From Pseudomonas luteola NBRC 103146 (GTDB lineage: Bacteria > Pseudomonadota > Gammaproteobacteria > Pseudomonadales > Pseudomonadaceae): a stretch of 64,000 nt of DNA. Where the stretch lies: contig NZ_BDAE01000004.1 in NCBI RefSeq assembly GCF_002091675.1, forward strand, positions 124,001 through 188,000, in the 5' to 3' direction. A program made the translations under genes and the position numbers. Under the pieces are notes generated by a model. That model was not told where the DNA came from and made no database searches. It saw only the letters and a list, made by a program, of their open reading frames with translations. Below, piece after piece: positions 33,415 to 42,700 of this stretch (position 1 is the stretch's first letter; the number at the start of each line of letters is the position of its first letter).

Positions 33415-34938
33415 ATGACCGTGATCAAGCAGGATGACCTGATCCAGAGCGTTGCTGATGCCCTGCAGTTCATCTCCTATTACCATCCCGTGGATTTCAT
33501 CCAGGCCATGCATGAGGCCTACCTGCGTGAGGAATCCCCTGCCGCACGCGACTCCATGGCCCAGATCCTGATCAACTCGCGCATGTGTGCGACCGGCCAC
33601 CGTCCGATCTGCCAGGACACGGGTATCGTGACCGTATTCGTCAAGGTTGGCATGGACGTGCGCTGGGACGGCGCCACAATGAGCCTGGACGACATGATCA
33701 ACGAAGGCGTTCGCCGCGCCTATAACCTGCCGGAAAACGTCCTGCGTGCATCCATCCTGGCCGACCCGGCCGGTGCGCGCAAAAACACCAAGGACAACAC
33801 CCCAGCTGTCATCCACTACAGCATCGTTCCTGGTGACAAGGTTGAGGTTGATGTTGCAGCCAAGGGCGGCGGCTCCGAAAACAAGTCCAAGATGGCCATG
33901 CTCAACCCGTCCGACTCTATCGTCGACTGGGTTTTGAAAACCGTTCCGACCATGGGTGCAGGCTGGTGCCCGCCCGGCATGCTGGGTATCGGCATCGGTG
34001 GTACGGCCGAAAAGGCAGCGGTTCTGGCCAAGGAATCGCTCATGGAGGAAATCGATATCCATGAGCTGAAAGCCCGCGGCCCGCAGAACCGTATCGAAGA
34101 GCTGCGCCTGGAGCTATTCGAAAAGGTCAACCAGCTGGGTATTGGCGCTCAGGGCCTGGGCGGCTTGACCACAGTCCTGGACGTCAAGATCAAGGACTAT
34201 CCGACTCACGCGGCCTCGCTGCCGGTGTGCATGATTCCGAACTGTGCAGCGACACGCCATGCCCATTTCATTCTGGATGGCTCTGGCCCCGCTGCCCTGG
34301 AAGCTCCGCCGCTGGATGCCTATCCGGAAATTGTCTGGGAAGCCGGCCCTTCTGCACGTCGCGTCAACCTGGATACGGTAACCCCGGAAGAAGTATTGAC
34401 CTGGAAACCAGGCGAGACCTTGTTGCTCAACGGCAAGATGCTGACCGGCCGCGATGCTGCGCATAAGCGCATGGTCGATATGTTGAACAAGGGCGAGACG
34501 CTCCCCGTAGACCTCAAGGGTCGCTTCATTTACTACGTTGGCCCGGTCGACCCGGTTGGCGACGAAGTCGTAGGTCCGGCAGGCCCCACCACGGCTACCC
34601 GCATGGACAAGTTCACCCGTCAGATTCTTGAGCAAACGGGTCTACTCGGCATGATCGGCAAATCCGAGCGCGGCCCAATCGCCATTGAAGCGATCAAGGA
34701 CAACAAGGCGGTTTACCTTATGGCAGTAGGCGGTGCAGCGTATCTGGTGGCCCAGGCGATCAAGGCCTCCAAGACCCTGGCCTTCCCGGAGCTGGGCATG
34801 GAAGCGATCTACGAGTTCGAGGTCAAGGACATGCCGGTCACCGTTGCGGTCGATAGCAATGGTGAGTCCGTGCATAACACCGGCCCGCAAATCTGGCAGA
34901 AGAAAATCGCTGAAAGTCTGGCGGTTGAAGTCTCCTAA
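33415..34938 (+). CDS. Fumarate hydratase class I
   Basis: A 507-residue class I (iron-sulfur) fumarase converting fumarate and malate in the TCA cycle. Both the alpha (about 1-290) and beta (about 310-507) fumarase domains are fused in one chain. The cluster cysteines appear in CQDTGIVTVF, near WCPPGMLGIGIGG and in MIPNCAATRHAHF. Start ATG 33415 is supported by AAGGAGC. The [4Fe-4S] cluster is oxygen-sensitive; an oxidoreductase and superoxide dismutase are encoded elsewhere in the window. Confidence 0.96.
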   Translation: MTVIKQDDLIQSVADALQFISYYHPVDFIQAMHEAYLREESPAARDSMAQILINSRMCATGHRPICQDTGIVTVFVKVGMDVRWDGATMSLDDMINEGVRRAYNLPENVLRASILADPAGARKNTKDNTPAVIHYSIVPGDKVEVDVAAKGGGSENKSKMAMLNPSDSIVDWVLKTVPTMGAGWCPPGMLGIGIGGTAEKAAVLAKESLMEEIDIHELKARGPQNRIEELRLELFEKVNQLGIGAQGLGGLTTVLDVKIKDYPTHAASLPVCMIPNCAATRHAHFILDGSGPAALEAPPLDAYPEIVWEAGPSARRVNLDTVTPEEVLTWKPGETLLLNGKMLTGRDAAHKRMVDMLNKGETLPVDLKGRFIYYVGPVDPVGDEVVGPAGPTTATRMDKFTRQILEQTGLLGMIGKSERGPIAIEAIKDNKAVYLMAVGGAAYLVAQAIKASKTLAFPELGMEAIYEFEVKDMPVTVAVDSNGESVHNTGPQIWQKKIAESLAVEVS

Positions 34939-34952
34939 GCCTTTAGGATGAA

Positions 34953-34983
34953 CAATAAAGCCCGGTAAATCCGGGCTTTATTG
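34953..34983. terminator. Terminator downstream of fumarase
   Basis: CAATAAAGCCCGG-TAAAT-CCGGGCTTTATTG, a perfect 13-bp stem with A/T-rich outer arms, usable from both sides (fumarase and the convergent DJ-1 gene). Confidence 0.85.
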
Positions 34984-34999
34984 CATCTGCACCACTGAC

Positions 35000-35584
35000 T
35001 CAAGGCTCGATACGTGTACCGAGCACCTCCAGAAACTTGCGCAACCACTCCACATGAGCGGTCCACACCGGACCGGTTACCAGCTTACCGCTGACATGAG
35101 CACCGTCCATGGGTAATTCAATATAGGTCCCACCGCCCCCTTTGACATCAGGCGCACACGCCGGATAGGCATTGCACTCAACGCCATCCCTGAGCACGCC
35201 GGCCGCTGCCAGGATCAGGGGGCCATGACACAGTGCAGCAACGGGCTTGTCAGCCTTGAAAAATCCCCTTACCAGCTCAAGCACCTGTTCGTTGACGCGC
35301 AAATACTCGGGTGCCCGCCCTCCAGGAATGACCAGAGCGTCATAGTCGTCTACACGTGCCTTGGCAAAGTCCCCATTGAGCGTAAAACGATGGCCCGGCT
35401 TTTCACTGTAGGTCTGCTCACCTGTGAAGTCATGAATGGCGGTTTGCACAGTATCGCCGGGTGCCTTGCCTGGACAGACAGCATCCACCTGGTGTCCGGC
35501 AATCTGTAGCGCCTGGAAAGGCACCATCACTTCATAGTCTTCGATGAAGTCACCTACCAGCATGAGAATTTTCTTTGCCGCCAT
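35000..35584 (-). CDS. DJ-1/PfpI family protein
   Basis: A 194-residue DJ-1/PfpI/ThiJ superfamily protein of glutamine-amidotransferase-like fold. The nucleophile elbow is AALCHGP with Cys119 and adjacent His120, and acidic residues near the N-terminus (Glu15/Glu18 in [10 protein letters not shown]) can form the conserved Glu-Cys pair. Relatives act as proteases, glyoxalases/deglycases or chaperones; which applies is not evident. AAGGAG precedes the start. Confidence 0.92.
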   Translation of the reverse strand: MAAKKILMLVGDFIEDYEVMVPFQALQIAGHQVDAVCPGKAPGDTVQTAIHDFTGEQTYSEKPGHRFTLNGDFAKARVDDYDALVIPGGRAPEYLRVNEQVLELVRGFFKADKPVAALCHGPLILAAAGVLRDGVECNAYPACAPDVKGGGGTYIELPMDGAHVSGKLVTGPVWTAHVEWLRKFLEVLGTRIEP

Positions 35585-35680
35585 AGCAGTCTCCTTCCAA
35601 AGGTGGGTTCGACTGTTCTTCGAGCAGAGGGTCCACCCGCAGTTCCCTGGCAGACCCGGCGCCTGAAAGTTTCCTGTGCG

Positions 35681-36967
35681 CTATGTAGGCAGTTGCCTGG
35701 TCTTTTCTACCTTGGGCAACAAATGCCTGATCAACCATCGCCGGGTAGGTGCCACGGCCTGCTCCTGGAAAATCACACAGATGAAAATCACAAACAGCAG
35801 GAAGAGTCCGTAAACCTCGATGGCGTTCTCTACGTGACCGGCAGCCTCGATACACGCGCTCCAGTTGCTAAAGCACAGCGGGAAGTCACCCATAATCCAT
35901 TTCTCGAGCGTCATGAACAGTCCTGACAATGGCACATGCAGTGCGAACATGGACAGTGACGCCGCACCCAGCCGAGGCGACCAGTGTTTAAGCCATTCGC
36001 TCTTTGGTTCCTGCGCCAATGCGCTGAGATAGACCAGTATCAATTGAGACGGCAGTAACAGACCGTTATGAAGCAAGAAGTACCAGAATTTAGGGCCATG
36101 GGTAAACAGCGCGGTGGCCACTGCAAAACTCAATAGCAGATAGCCGGTCATCACCAGGCGGATGGTCCGGCTTGGCTGCGCGCCTCGCTCACTTTGCTGA
36201 CGGAAGAGGCCATACGCCACGATGCCAGCCAGAAACTCCGGCAGGCGCAGCAGCGGGACTCGTTGTAGCAAGCCGGTATACGGCATACCGTAATCCTGGT
36301 TCCAGATCACCAGAACAGGAGGAATCAGGTAGCACAGGCCTATGATGGCAAGCACACCCCATTTGTTGCGCGCACGCATCAGGCGCGGCGCCGCATAGGG
36401 AAAGACCAGATAAAAAAAGAATAACGCCGAGATGGACCAGAGCGGCGCATTGAAGGTGAGGTAGTAGGGATTCCAGGCCTGCAGCATCGTAATCTGCAGC
36501 AGCCCATTGAATGCAAGCTCCAGATTGGTCATGTAGTGCTGGAACAGTTCCGGATTGGTTCGGGCCAGCACCTCGTTGGTGTCGTAAACCACGAACCGGA
36601 CGCTGGCCTTGGCTCCATCAGGCGGTATGGCCATGAAGCCGATCCAGGTTACGACGACTATGGAAAACAGCAGCGCGAAAATATGGATAGGATACAGATT
36701 GGAGAATCGCTTAACCCAGAAACTCTTGGCAGGCTCTCGCATCTGGTTATCAGTGAGATAGACATGCGCCAGCAGGAACCCGGAAAGTACAAAGAAGGTG
36801 CTGGTCGCAAAAAAACCCATACTGGTCAGTTCGTCCAGCAACGGAACGGTTTTGCGTTCGGGATAAAAATGAATGGTGTGGTAGATGACCACATAAAGAC
36901 CCATCAGGAAGCGAAGCCACTCAAGCCCAATGAATCGTTGTTTTTCTATTTTGAGCATTACGCTCAC
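35681..36967 (-). CDS. Acyltransferase family 3 membrane protein
   Basis: A 428-residue integral-membrane acyltransferase (acyltransferase 3 / OafA-like) with about ten helices. The N-terminus GLEWLRFLMGLYVVIYHTIHF (about 14-34) contains the Arg and catalytic His typical of the family, and FFVLSGFLLAHVYL follows (about 58-71). Family members O-acetylate LPS, exopolysaccharide or glycans. No glycan cluster surrounds it, so the target is unknown. It ends close to the DJ-1 gene on the same strand, with 96 bases between. Confidence 0.9.
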   Translation of the reverse strand: MSVMLKIEKQRFIGLEWLRFLMGLYVVIYHTIHFYPERKTVPLLDELTSMGFFATSTFFVLSGFLLAHVYLTDNQMREPAKSFWVKRFSNLYPIHIFALLFSIVVVTWIGFMAIPPDGAKASVRFVVYDTNEVLARTNPELFQHYMTNLELAFNGLLQITMLQAWNPYYLTFNAPLWSISALFFFYLVFPYAAPRLMRARNKWGVLAIIGLCYLIPPVLVIWNQDYGMPYTGLLQRVPLLRLPEFLAGIVAYGLFRQQSERGAQPSRTIRLVMTGYLLLSFAVATALFTHGPKFWYFLLHNGLLLPSQLILVYLSALAQEPKSEWLKHWSPRLGAASLSMFALHVPLSGLFMTLEKWIMGDFPLCFSNWSACIEAAGHVENAIEVYGLFLLFVIFICVIFQEQAVAPTRRWLIRHLLPKVEKTRQLPT

Positions 36968-37023
36968 TCCTTACTGCAAGGCGCGTAGTGTATCGCTTTA
37001 AAAAAATGCAATGCTTGCTTTAC

Positions 37024-38184
37024 TCAAGACTTACGCTTGCTCACAACGGTCAGCACCAGACGGTCCAGCGTACCCCAGAGACGCTCACGCAGGCGTTTCC
37101 ACCAAGGGCGGTTGCGCCAATCCTTTAGCGTGATTTCGCGGCTTTGCTGGAAGTCCGCTAGAAAGCACTCACTGACGGCCTGACTCAGCGTCGGGTCAAT
37201 GGCTTCCAGGTTGGCGTCAAGGTTGAACCGAAGATTCCAGTAATCAAAATTGCATGAGCCTACGCTGACCCAGTCATCGACCTGAACCATCTTGAGGTGG
37301 GAAAACCGCGGCTGATATTCATAGATCTTCACGCCTGCCCGGAGCAAGCGCGGATAATAGCGCTGCCCGGCAAAACGGACGGGGGGATTATCCGTATGCC
37401 GGCCCGTCAGAATCAGCCTCACGTCGACGCCTCGCTGAGCGGCCTTGCGCAAGGCTCGCCTGACCCGCCACGACGGTAGAAAATATGGCGTAGCAAACCA
37501 GATACGCTTCTTGGCAACAATCAGGGCTCGAACCAGGGACAGTACAATGTCCCGATGCTGGCGAGCATCAGCATAGGCCACCCGCCCAAGACCCGAAGTT
37601 GCCTGCGGCGGTCTTGGAACCAGAATACGACCACGGCTGGCCTCGGGCTTCCAAGCATGCCGCTGATGGCAGGCTTGCCATTGGCGCTGGAACAGGCTCA
37701 TCCAGTCGGACACCAACGGCCCGCGTATGCTCACCATCACTTCATGCCACTGGCAAAGCTCCTCCCCTGGCGTCCAGAAGTCATTGGTTGCCCCGCTTCC
37801 ACCCACAAAGGCCTGCGACTCGTCCACAATCAGGAGCTTGCGATGGTCACGGTACAAGTTGCGCCAGCCACGCCAGAGGCCTACCGGATTATAGATACGT
37901 ACCTGACCGCCTGCTTCGCTCAACTGGGTCCGGTGCATGTCGTCCATCTTGAGCGTACCAAAACCATCGAAAAGACAACGCACCTGTATTCCCCGATGCG
38001 CCGCCTCAATCAAGGCCTCCATCAGGGCAGTTGCACACGAGCCCTTTTCTACCAGATAGAGTTCGATGTCGATGCTATACCGGGCTTTGGATATGGCTTC
38101 CAGCATGGCAGGAAAAAAACACCCGCCATCAACCAGCAGCTCATATTCATTTTGTTCGCGCCATGGATACACCGCACCTGGCAT
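37024..38184 (-). CDS. clsB: Cardiolipin synthase B-like phospholipase D protein
   Basis: A 386-residue phospholipase D-superfamily protein of the ClsB type, making cardiolipin from phosphatidylglycerol and phosphatidylethanolamine. Two HKD motifs are present: HRKLLIVD (His114, Lys116, Asp121) followed by GGSGATNDFW, and HLKMVQVD (about residue 297) followed by GSCNFDYWN. No membrane helices precede them, unlike ClsA. Two-HKD endonucleases are excluded by length. Transcribed with the YceI gene upstream, 26 bases apart. Confidence 0.9.
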   Translation of the reverse strand: MPGAVYPWREQNEYELLVDGGCFFPAMLEAISKARYSIDIELYLVEKGSCATALMEALIEAAHRGIQVRCLFDGFGTLKMDDMHRTQLSEAGGQVRIYNPVGLWRGWRNLYRDHRKLLIVDESQAFVGGSGATNDFWTPGEELCQWHEVMVSIRGPLVSDWMSLFQRQWQACHQRHAWKPEASRGRILVPRPPQATSGLGRVAYADARQHRDIVLSLVRALIVAKKRIWFATPYFLPSWRVRRALRKAAQRGVDVRLILTGRHTDNPPVRFAGQRYYPRLLRAGVKIYEYQPRFSHLKMVQVDDWVSVGSCNFDYWNLRFNLDANLEAIDPTLSQAVSECFLADFQQSREITLKDWRNRPWWKRLRERLWGTLDRLVLTVVSKRKS

Positions 38185-38210
38185 GATGACGCTCCTGAAA
38201 AGCCCGCCAC

Positions 38211-38795
38211 TCAGGTAGGGGTAGGCACGTGGCGAAGGGTTAACAGCACAGAAACGGGCACCTCAGGTGTAATCGAGGGGACACTGGCTATTTCCTTGAG
38301 CTTGTCCAGCCCTTCCAACAGGCTGAAGTCAATCGCCTTGATCAACACCGGCTGCAAAGTACTGACCTGAACCAATGTTTCCCCGATTCGGGTAACCGAA
38401 ACATCCGCTTTCAAGCGCTGCTTCTGGCCGTTGATTTCAAGCTCGAAGTCCAGCTTTTCCTGGCGAATGCTTCCTACCGGCATTTGCTCCCAGGTAGGCA
38501 GATCGATCTGACTGGTAATGACCGCTTCCGGATACTGATCTGCCTTGAACAGAGTTTCTCTCATCCGCTCGGTTTGTAGCGCCAGGGTGTTGTCCAGTGA
38601 CTCGTATGGAAGCGCCAATCGAGCACTACCATGCTGATCGATCACGCCCGTTACGGTGGAAAAAAATTGAACGTCAGCCATGTTGCCGCGCTTCACGGTT
38701 ACAAAGCTGACACGAGAGTAGCTTGACTCAACCTGCCAATCCGCGAAGACAAAAGGACTGAAGGCCACTGTGAGGGCTAGGATAAATGCGCGCAT
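38211..38795 (-). CDS. YceI family periplasmic protein
   Basis: A 194-residue YceI-like lipocalin-fold protein. The ATG at 38795 is supported by AGGAG five bases upstream and opens a signal peptide (about 1-18, cleavage near VFA-D) followed by DWQVESSYSRVSFVTVKRG, the family start. A longer frame from 38918 has no signal logic. YceI proteins bind isoprenoid lipids such as polyprenyl chains. Upstream of clsB in the same direction, so a membrane-lipid link is possible but unproven. Confidence 0.9.
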   Translation of the reverse strand: MRAFILALTVAFSPFVFADWQVESSYSRVSFVTVKRGNMADVQFFSTVTGVIDQHGSARLALPYESLDNTLALQTERMRETLFKADQYPEAVITSQIDLPTWEQMPVGSIRQEKLDFELEINGQKQRLKADVSVTRIGETLVQVSTLQPVLIKAIDFSLLEGLDKLKEIASVPSITPEVPVSVLLTLRHVPTPT

Positions 38796-38994
38796 GAGCT
38801 CTCCTGAGAGTTTGCCCGGCTCACCAGGACCTTGCCGCACAGTATTGACATGAGCCTCTTGCGAGCGCCTTCTATCCAAAAGACTGAGCAGCGATAGACC
38901 CGACCGGACCTGATCCAATCACGGTATGGCTTATACGGCACCCATCACAACGGCGAGTTCCCTGCCCACATGAGGAGTGTGAGCAAGGACACTT

Positions 38995-41160
38995 CTATAG
39001 CGAGTAGTCGGGACGACGACTGCTCCAGTCCACGCGATCAGGAAAATGCTGGGTCACATCGGAATTGAGCGGCTTGGAAACCAGAAAGCCCTGCATGATC
39101 TCGCAACCGTGCTCAAGCAACCACTCCCGCTGTTCCAGTGTTTCGACACCCTCTGCCACGACCTCAAGCCCCAGGTTACGTCCCAGCTCAAGAATAGTGC
39201 TGACGATCGCAGCATCGCGTGGCGAGTCGAGCATATTGGCAATGAACAACTGGTCGATCTTCAAGGTATCGAGCTCGAAGTGACGCAGGTAGGCCAGTGA
39301 AGAATACCCCGTACCAAAATCATCCACGGCTGTTCGAACACCAAGCGCGCGCAGTTGTGCCAGTTGAGCACGGGTGTAATCAATGTCATGCATCAGAGCC
39401 GTCTCGGTTACCTCAATCTCGAGCTGATCGGGTCGCAAACCATAACTGTCGATGATCTGCCGAAGGCTTTCAGCCAACTGCGGCATGCCGAACTGGACAG
39501 GACTCAAATTGATGCTCAGCAAAAGCCCGTTGCCGTAGACTTCGGACAGGCTTTGCAGCTTCATAGCGCCTTCGCGAAAGATCCAATCACCGATGCGATT
39601 GATCAGCCGAGTCTCTTCCAGCAGCGGGATAAAGACGTTCGGTGAAACCTTGCCCGCCACGTTGTGCTCCCACCGCAACAAGGCCTCAAAGCCGCGCAGC
39701 TTGCCGTTTTTCAGGTATACCTGAGGCTGATAAGCCAGCACGAAATCCTTGTTATCGATGGCATTGCGGACGCTCTCCTCCAACATGAGGCGCGAGCGTG
39801 CACGGCCATTCATCTCCGGCGAGAAGAAGCGGTATTGCTGGCGTCCACCCCGCTTGGCTTCATACATGGCGATATCGGCCGAGCGCAGCAATCCGTCGAC
39901 ACTATGACCACACTCGGGATAGCTCGCGATCCCAATGCTTGCGCCCAAGCTGACCTCTACACCGTCAACAGTGTGCGTTTTAGTCATCAGCTCAAGCAGC
40001 TTTTCGGCGACCCGGGCGGCATCCTCGGGATGATCCAGGGTATCAAGCAATGCGGTGAATTCGTCACCGCCCATACGCGCCAGTACATCGTAAGGACGCA
40101 TACAGGTTTTAAGCTGTTCGGCAATCATGCACAACACACGGTCGCCAGCCTCATGACCAAGCGAGTCGTTCACCTTCTTGAAGCCATCCAGATCAATGTA
40201 GAGAACGGCCATGCGCTTGCCGTTACGCCCCGTACGAGCCAGTGCTGCCTCCAGGGTCTGGTTGAAGCCCCGCCGGTTGAGCAAACCGGTCAAGGCATCG
40301 GTAACCGCCTGCGATTCCAGTTGATCCTGCAGCTCGCGCATCATGGACATGTCGAGTGCAATCATCACCATGGCGCGCTGCATCCGCGGCAGGGGCGCAC
40401 AGGAAAGAGTCACCGGCAATATGCCGCCTCGGGATGTGCACAGACTGGCATCATGCAGGCGATAGGTTTCACGTCTTTCATAGTGCTCCATGAACGTCGA
40501 GTCGGCCCAGCTATCCCCTAAATCAGGATTGCTCAAGTGAGCCATGAACTCGGAATTCACGAGATCGCTGATATGACGCTTGAGCATGCGGGCAATCGCC
40601 GCATTGGCAAATGTGATCAGGCCATGCTCATTAACGACCAGAATGCCTTCTGCCGCATTATCGAGCAGGGAGTCACTGAATGCCTTGGCAAGCTCCAGCT
40701 GCTGACTCAGCTGCAGGAGTTCGCGACGATTGCGCTCATGTTCGAGAAGGGAGCGCACCTTGTGCCGCAGAATGTTGGGATCGACCGGCTTGAGCAGGTA
40801 ATCCACCGCACCGGTAGCATAGCCTCGTAGAACAGCCTCGTAAGAGTGAGCCTCGGCAGAGACGAATATGATTGGTGTAAAGCGGGTGCGCAGATTGCCG
40901 CGTATCATCCGAGCGACTTCGAAGCCGTCCATGATGGGCATTTGCACATCCAGCAGTACGAGATCTATAGGCTCATCGAGCAAGTATCTCAAGGCACGCT
41001 CACCCGAGTTGGCGGTCAAGACACGCCAGTCCTCTATTTCAAGCAGTGCCTGCATGGCCATGAGGTTTTCTACCCGGTCATCGACAACGAGCAGTACAGG
41101 CCCCTGATTGATACTAGGAACTGGACTTTCCGTGTCGCCTCCTTTCAGTTCGTACTGCAC
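38995..41160 (-). CDS. Response regulator with PAS, GGDEF and EAL domains
   Basis: A 721-residue signalling protein. Start GTG 41160 is preferred because GGAGGAG lies nine bases upstream. An N-terminal receiver (about 20-140) has VVDD and the phosphoacceptor Asp in LLDVQMP. A PAS domain follows (about 160-280). GGDEF has an intact active site (RMGGDEF) and RxxD inhibitory site (RPYD). The C-terminal EAL domain has EALLRWEH, ETALMHD and DDFGTGYSSLAYL. Both catalytic activities look possible. No sensor kinase gene is adjacent, so it is an orphan regulator. Confidence 0.93.
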   Translation of the reverse strand: MQYELKGGDTESPVPSINQGPVLLVVDDRVENLMAMQALLEIEDWRVLTANSGERALRYLLDEPIDLVLLDVQMPIMDGFEVARMIRGNLRTRFTPIIFVSAEAHSYEAVLRGYATGAVDYLLKPVDPNILRHKVRSLLEHERNRRELLQLSQQLELAKAFSDSLLDNAAEGILVVNEHGLITFANAAIARMLKRHISDLVNSEFMAHLSNPDLGDSWADSTFMEHYERRETYRLHDASLCTSRGGILPVTLSCAPLPRMQRAMVMIALDMSMMRELQDQLESQAVTDALTGLLNRRGFNQTLEAALARTGRNGKRMAVLYIDLDGFKKVNDSLGHEAGDRVLCMIAEQLKTCMRPYDVLARMGGDEFTALLDTLDHPEDAARVAEKLLELMTKTHTVDGVEVSLGASIGIASYPECGHSVDGLLRSADIAMYEAKRGGRQQYRFFSPEMNGRARSRLMLEESVRNAIDNKDFVLAYQPQVYLKNGKLRGFEALLRWEHNVAGKVSPNVFIPLLEETRLINRIGDWIFREGAMKLQSLSEVYGNGLLLSINLSPVQFGMPQLAESLRQIIDSYGLRPDQLEIEVTETALMHDIDYTRAQLAQLRALGVRTAVDDFGTGYSSLAYLRHFELDTLKIDQLFIANMLDSPRDAAIVSTILELGRNLGLEVVAEGVETLEQREWLLEHGCEIMQGFLVSKPLNSDVTQHFPDRVDWSSRRPDYSL

Positions 41161-41284
41161 TGAATACAACTCCTCCCTTCGAGCACTCGGCAAGGCTCTA
41201 CTGCATGCCACTAATAGAACCGAGGTTTGGCGATAAGGTTATTATCCAGAACAACAAAAATACAGCGCCATTTTCTTGACCAAA

Positions 41285-41324
41285 CCGTGACGCTACCAGA
41301 TTCCGCTAAACGGTAGCATCACGG
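41285..41324 (-). terminator. Terminator downstream of OmpA-like lipoprotein gene
   Basis: On the minus strand CCGTGATGCTACC pairs with GGTAGCGTCACGG (13 bp, one G-U) around a 14-base loop. Only a short T stretch follows. It lies 10 bases after the stop codon at 41334. Confidence 0.6.
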
Positions 41325-41333
41325 AGGGTGCAT

Positions 41334-42014
41334 TTACTGGGTCACTGCACCAGGCAACGGCCTTAGATTGACCTCGACACGACGGTTCTGAGCACGACCA
41401 TCAGCGGTCGCATTGGTCGCGATCGGTTGATCCGGCCCGGCACCACGCGTACTAACACGTGAAGCATCGACACCCTGAGCGACGAGGTAGTTCGCTACAC
41501 TCTGGGCACGTCGATTGGACAGATCCATGTTGTGCGCACGGCTACCTGTACTATCGGTATAGCCCACAATTTCGACACTGTTCTGATCGAACTGCTTAAA
41601 GGATGTCGCCAGATCGTTTAACGGCTTGTAGAAATTGCCAGCGATATCGGCCGAATCCGTTGCAAACGTGATGTTGCCCGGCATGATCAGCTTGATGTCA
41701 TCACCCTGGCGCTGTACTTCTACGCCAGTGTTCTGCATTTGACGACGCAGCTCGGCTTCCTGACGATCCGCATAGTAACCATAGCCCGCTGCCGCTGCGC
41801 CTACCGCCGCTGCGCCAATCAAAGCGCCCTTGCCACGATGGTTATGATCGATGGCTGCGCCGGCGACAGCACCCGCCAATGCGCCCAGGCCGCCATAGGT
41901 CGCGGTACGGGATCCGCCACTACCGCCTTGGTTTTCGTAAGGACTACTGGATGCACACCCTGCAAGTAGCGCACCGGCCAGTGCCAGAATCAAAGGACGC
42001 TTCATAGACGCCAT
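41334..42014 (-). CDS. OmpA-family lipoprotein with glycine-zipper region
   Basis: A 226-residue outer-membrane lipoprotein. The ATG at 42014 is preferred (GGAGAA just upstream; the frame extends to a TTG at 42026). The lipobox LAGC puts the lipidated Cys at residue 20. A glycine/alanine-rich region (about 35-75, GGLGALAGAVAGAAI) can insert as a glycine zipper. The OmpA C-terminal domain (about 105-222) binds peptidoglycan through YTDSTGSRAHNMDLSNRRAQSV and GRAQNRRVEV. Similar to YiaD/OprL-type proteins. Confidence 0.92.
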   Translation of the reverse strand: MASMKRPLILALAGALLAGCASSSPYENQGGSGGSRTATYGGLGALAGAVAGAAIDHNHRGKGALIGAAAVGAAAAGYGYYADRQEAELRRQMQNTGVEVQRQGDDIKLIMPGNITFATDSADIAGNFYKPLNDLATSFKQFDQNSVEIVGYTDSTGSRAHNMDLSNRRAQSVANYLVAQGVDASRVSTRGAGPDQPIATNATADGRAQNRRVEVNLRPLPGAVTQ

Positions 42015-42315
42015 GAACTTCTCCAACTTCTAACGGACCTGTGAAAACAGCTCTTTTCACAGAAAGAATAGCCATGAGCAGTCATGCTTTCGCATGAAAG
42101 TCCTAATGAACCCATGGCGAAAGAGCGGTTTACCGGTATCAGGACGAATAATCAATTCGCTTCAGCGAAACGGCTGAACGACCGCACAAGACTAGTCGAT
42201 AAACGTGCCCCTCTCTGGACGAAACCGCTAAACGGTAGTGTACGACCAGATGCCGACGCACCTTCTTGAACAATCAGCGTATCTGCATCAGACATTAGGT
42301 AGCTAAACAACATTG
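42015..42315. other. Divergent intergenic region, OmpA lipoprotein / ArsR operon
   Basis: About 300 bases without a recognisable gene. It contains a second copy of CCGCTAAACGGTAG (about 42225), also found in the terminator loop region downstream of the lipoprotein. At this length a repeat pair is expected by chance. Confidence 0.35.
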
Positions 42316-42350
42316 TATATCGTGTCATTTCGATATAAGGTTCGCCTTAT
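42316..42350 (+). promoter_or_regulatory. Overlapping dyads, probable ArsR-family operator
   Basis: TATATCG (42316-42322) and CGATATA (42331-42337) form one inverted repeat. ATAAGG-TTCG-CCTTAT (42335-42350) forms another. They lie 26-60 bases before the regulator start, as expected for an autoregulatory operator. Further CGATA half-sites occur nearby. Confidence 0.5.
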
Positions 42351-42375
42351 CCCGATAAACCGATATGTGAACATT

Positions 42376-42672
42376 ATGGATATCGATGATCTGATCAAGG
42401 CGATAGCCAGCCCCGTCCGACGAGACATTCTGGCCTGGCTGCGTGAACCGGAAAAACACTTCATCCAACAGGACCACCCGTTGGAGATTGGCGTGTGCGC
42501 AGGCCTTATCGATCAGAAAACGGGACTTTCCCAATCCACAGTCTCGGCTCATCTAGCCACGCTTCAGCGTGCCGGCCTCGTTACAACCCGGCGTGTTGGC
42601 CAATGGGTCTTCTACAAGCGTAACGAAGCAGTGATCAATGCCTTCGTCGAGCAGCTGGGCCGAGAGCTCTGA
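42376..42672 (+). CDS. ArsR-family transcriptional repressor
   Basis: A 98-residue winged-helix regulator. It begins at ATG 42376 (MDIDDLIKAIASPVRRDILAWL); the frame extends 21 residues further upstream across the operator-like dyads, which argues against the longer start. The helix-turn-helix is in TGLSQSTVSAHLATLQRAGLV (about 53-73). No CxC metal site is present; Cys35 is the only cysteine in view, so a redox or electrophile signal is more likely than metal (inference). First gene of an operon with an efflux pump and a xenobiotic reductase. Confidence 0.9.
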   Translation: MDIDDLIKAIASPVRRDILAWLREPEKHFIQQDHPLEIGVCAGLIDQKTGLSQSTVSAHLATLQRAGLVTTRRVGQWVFYKRNEAVINAFVEQLGREL

Positions 42673-42700
42673 TTTTTCCGCCTTACCATAGAGAGATGCG

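Noticed and set aside
33397-34062. 221-codon minus-strand frame inside the fumarase gene
   Set aside because: Antisense to conserved fumarase sequence; not supported by any domain.
39664-40521. 285-codon plus-strand frame opposite the GGDEF-EAL regulator
   Set aside because: Antisense to a gene with intact receiver, GGDEF and EAL motifs; no ribosome binding site or similarity.
41303-42238. Two copies of CCGCTAAACGGTAG flanking the OmpA-like gene
   Set aside because: Identical 14-base pairs are expected several times by chance in 64 kb, and one copy is part of a terminator loop.
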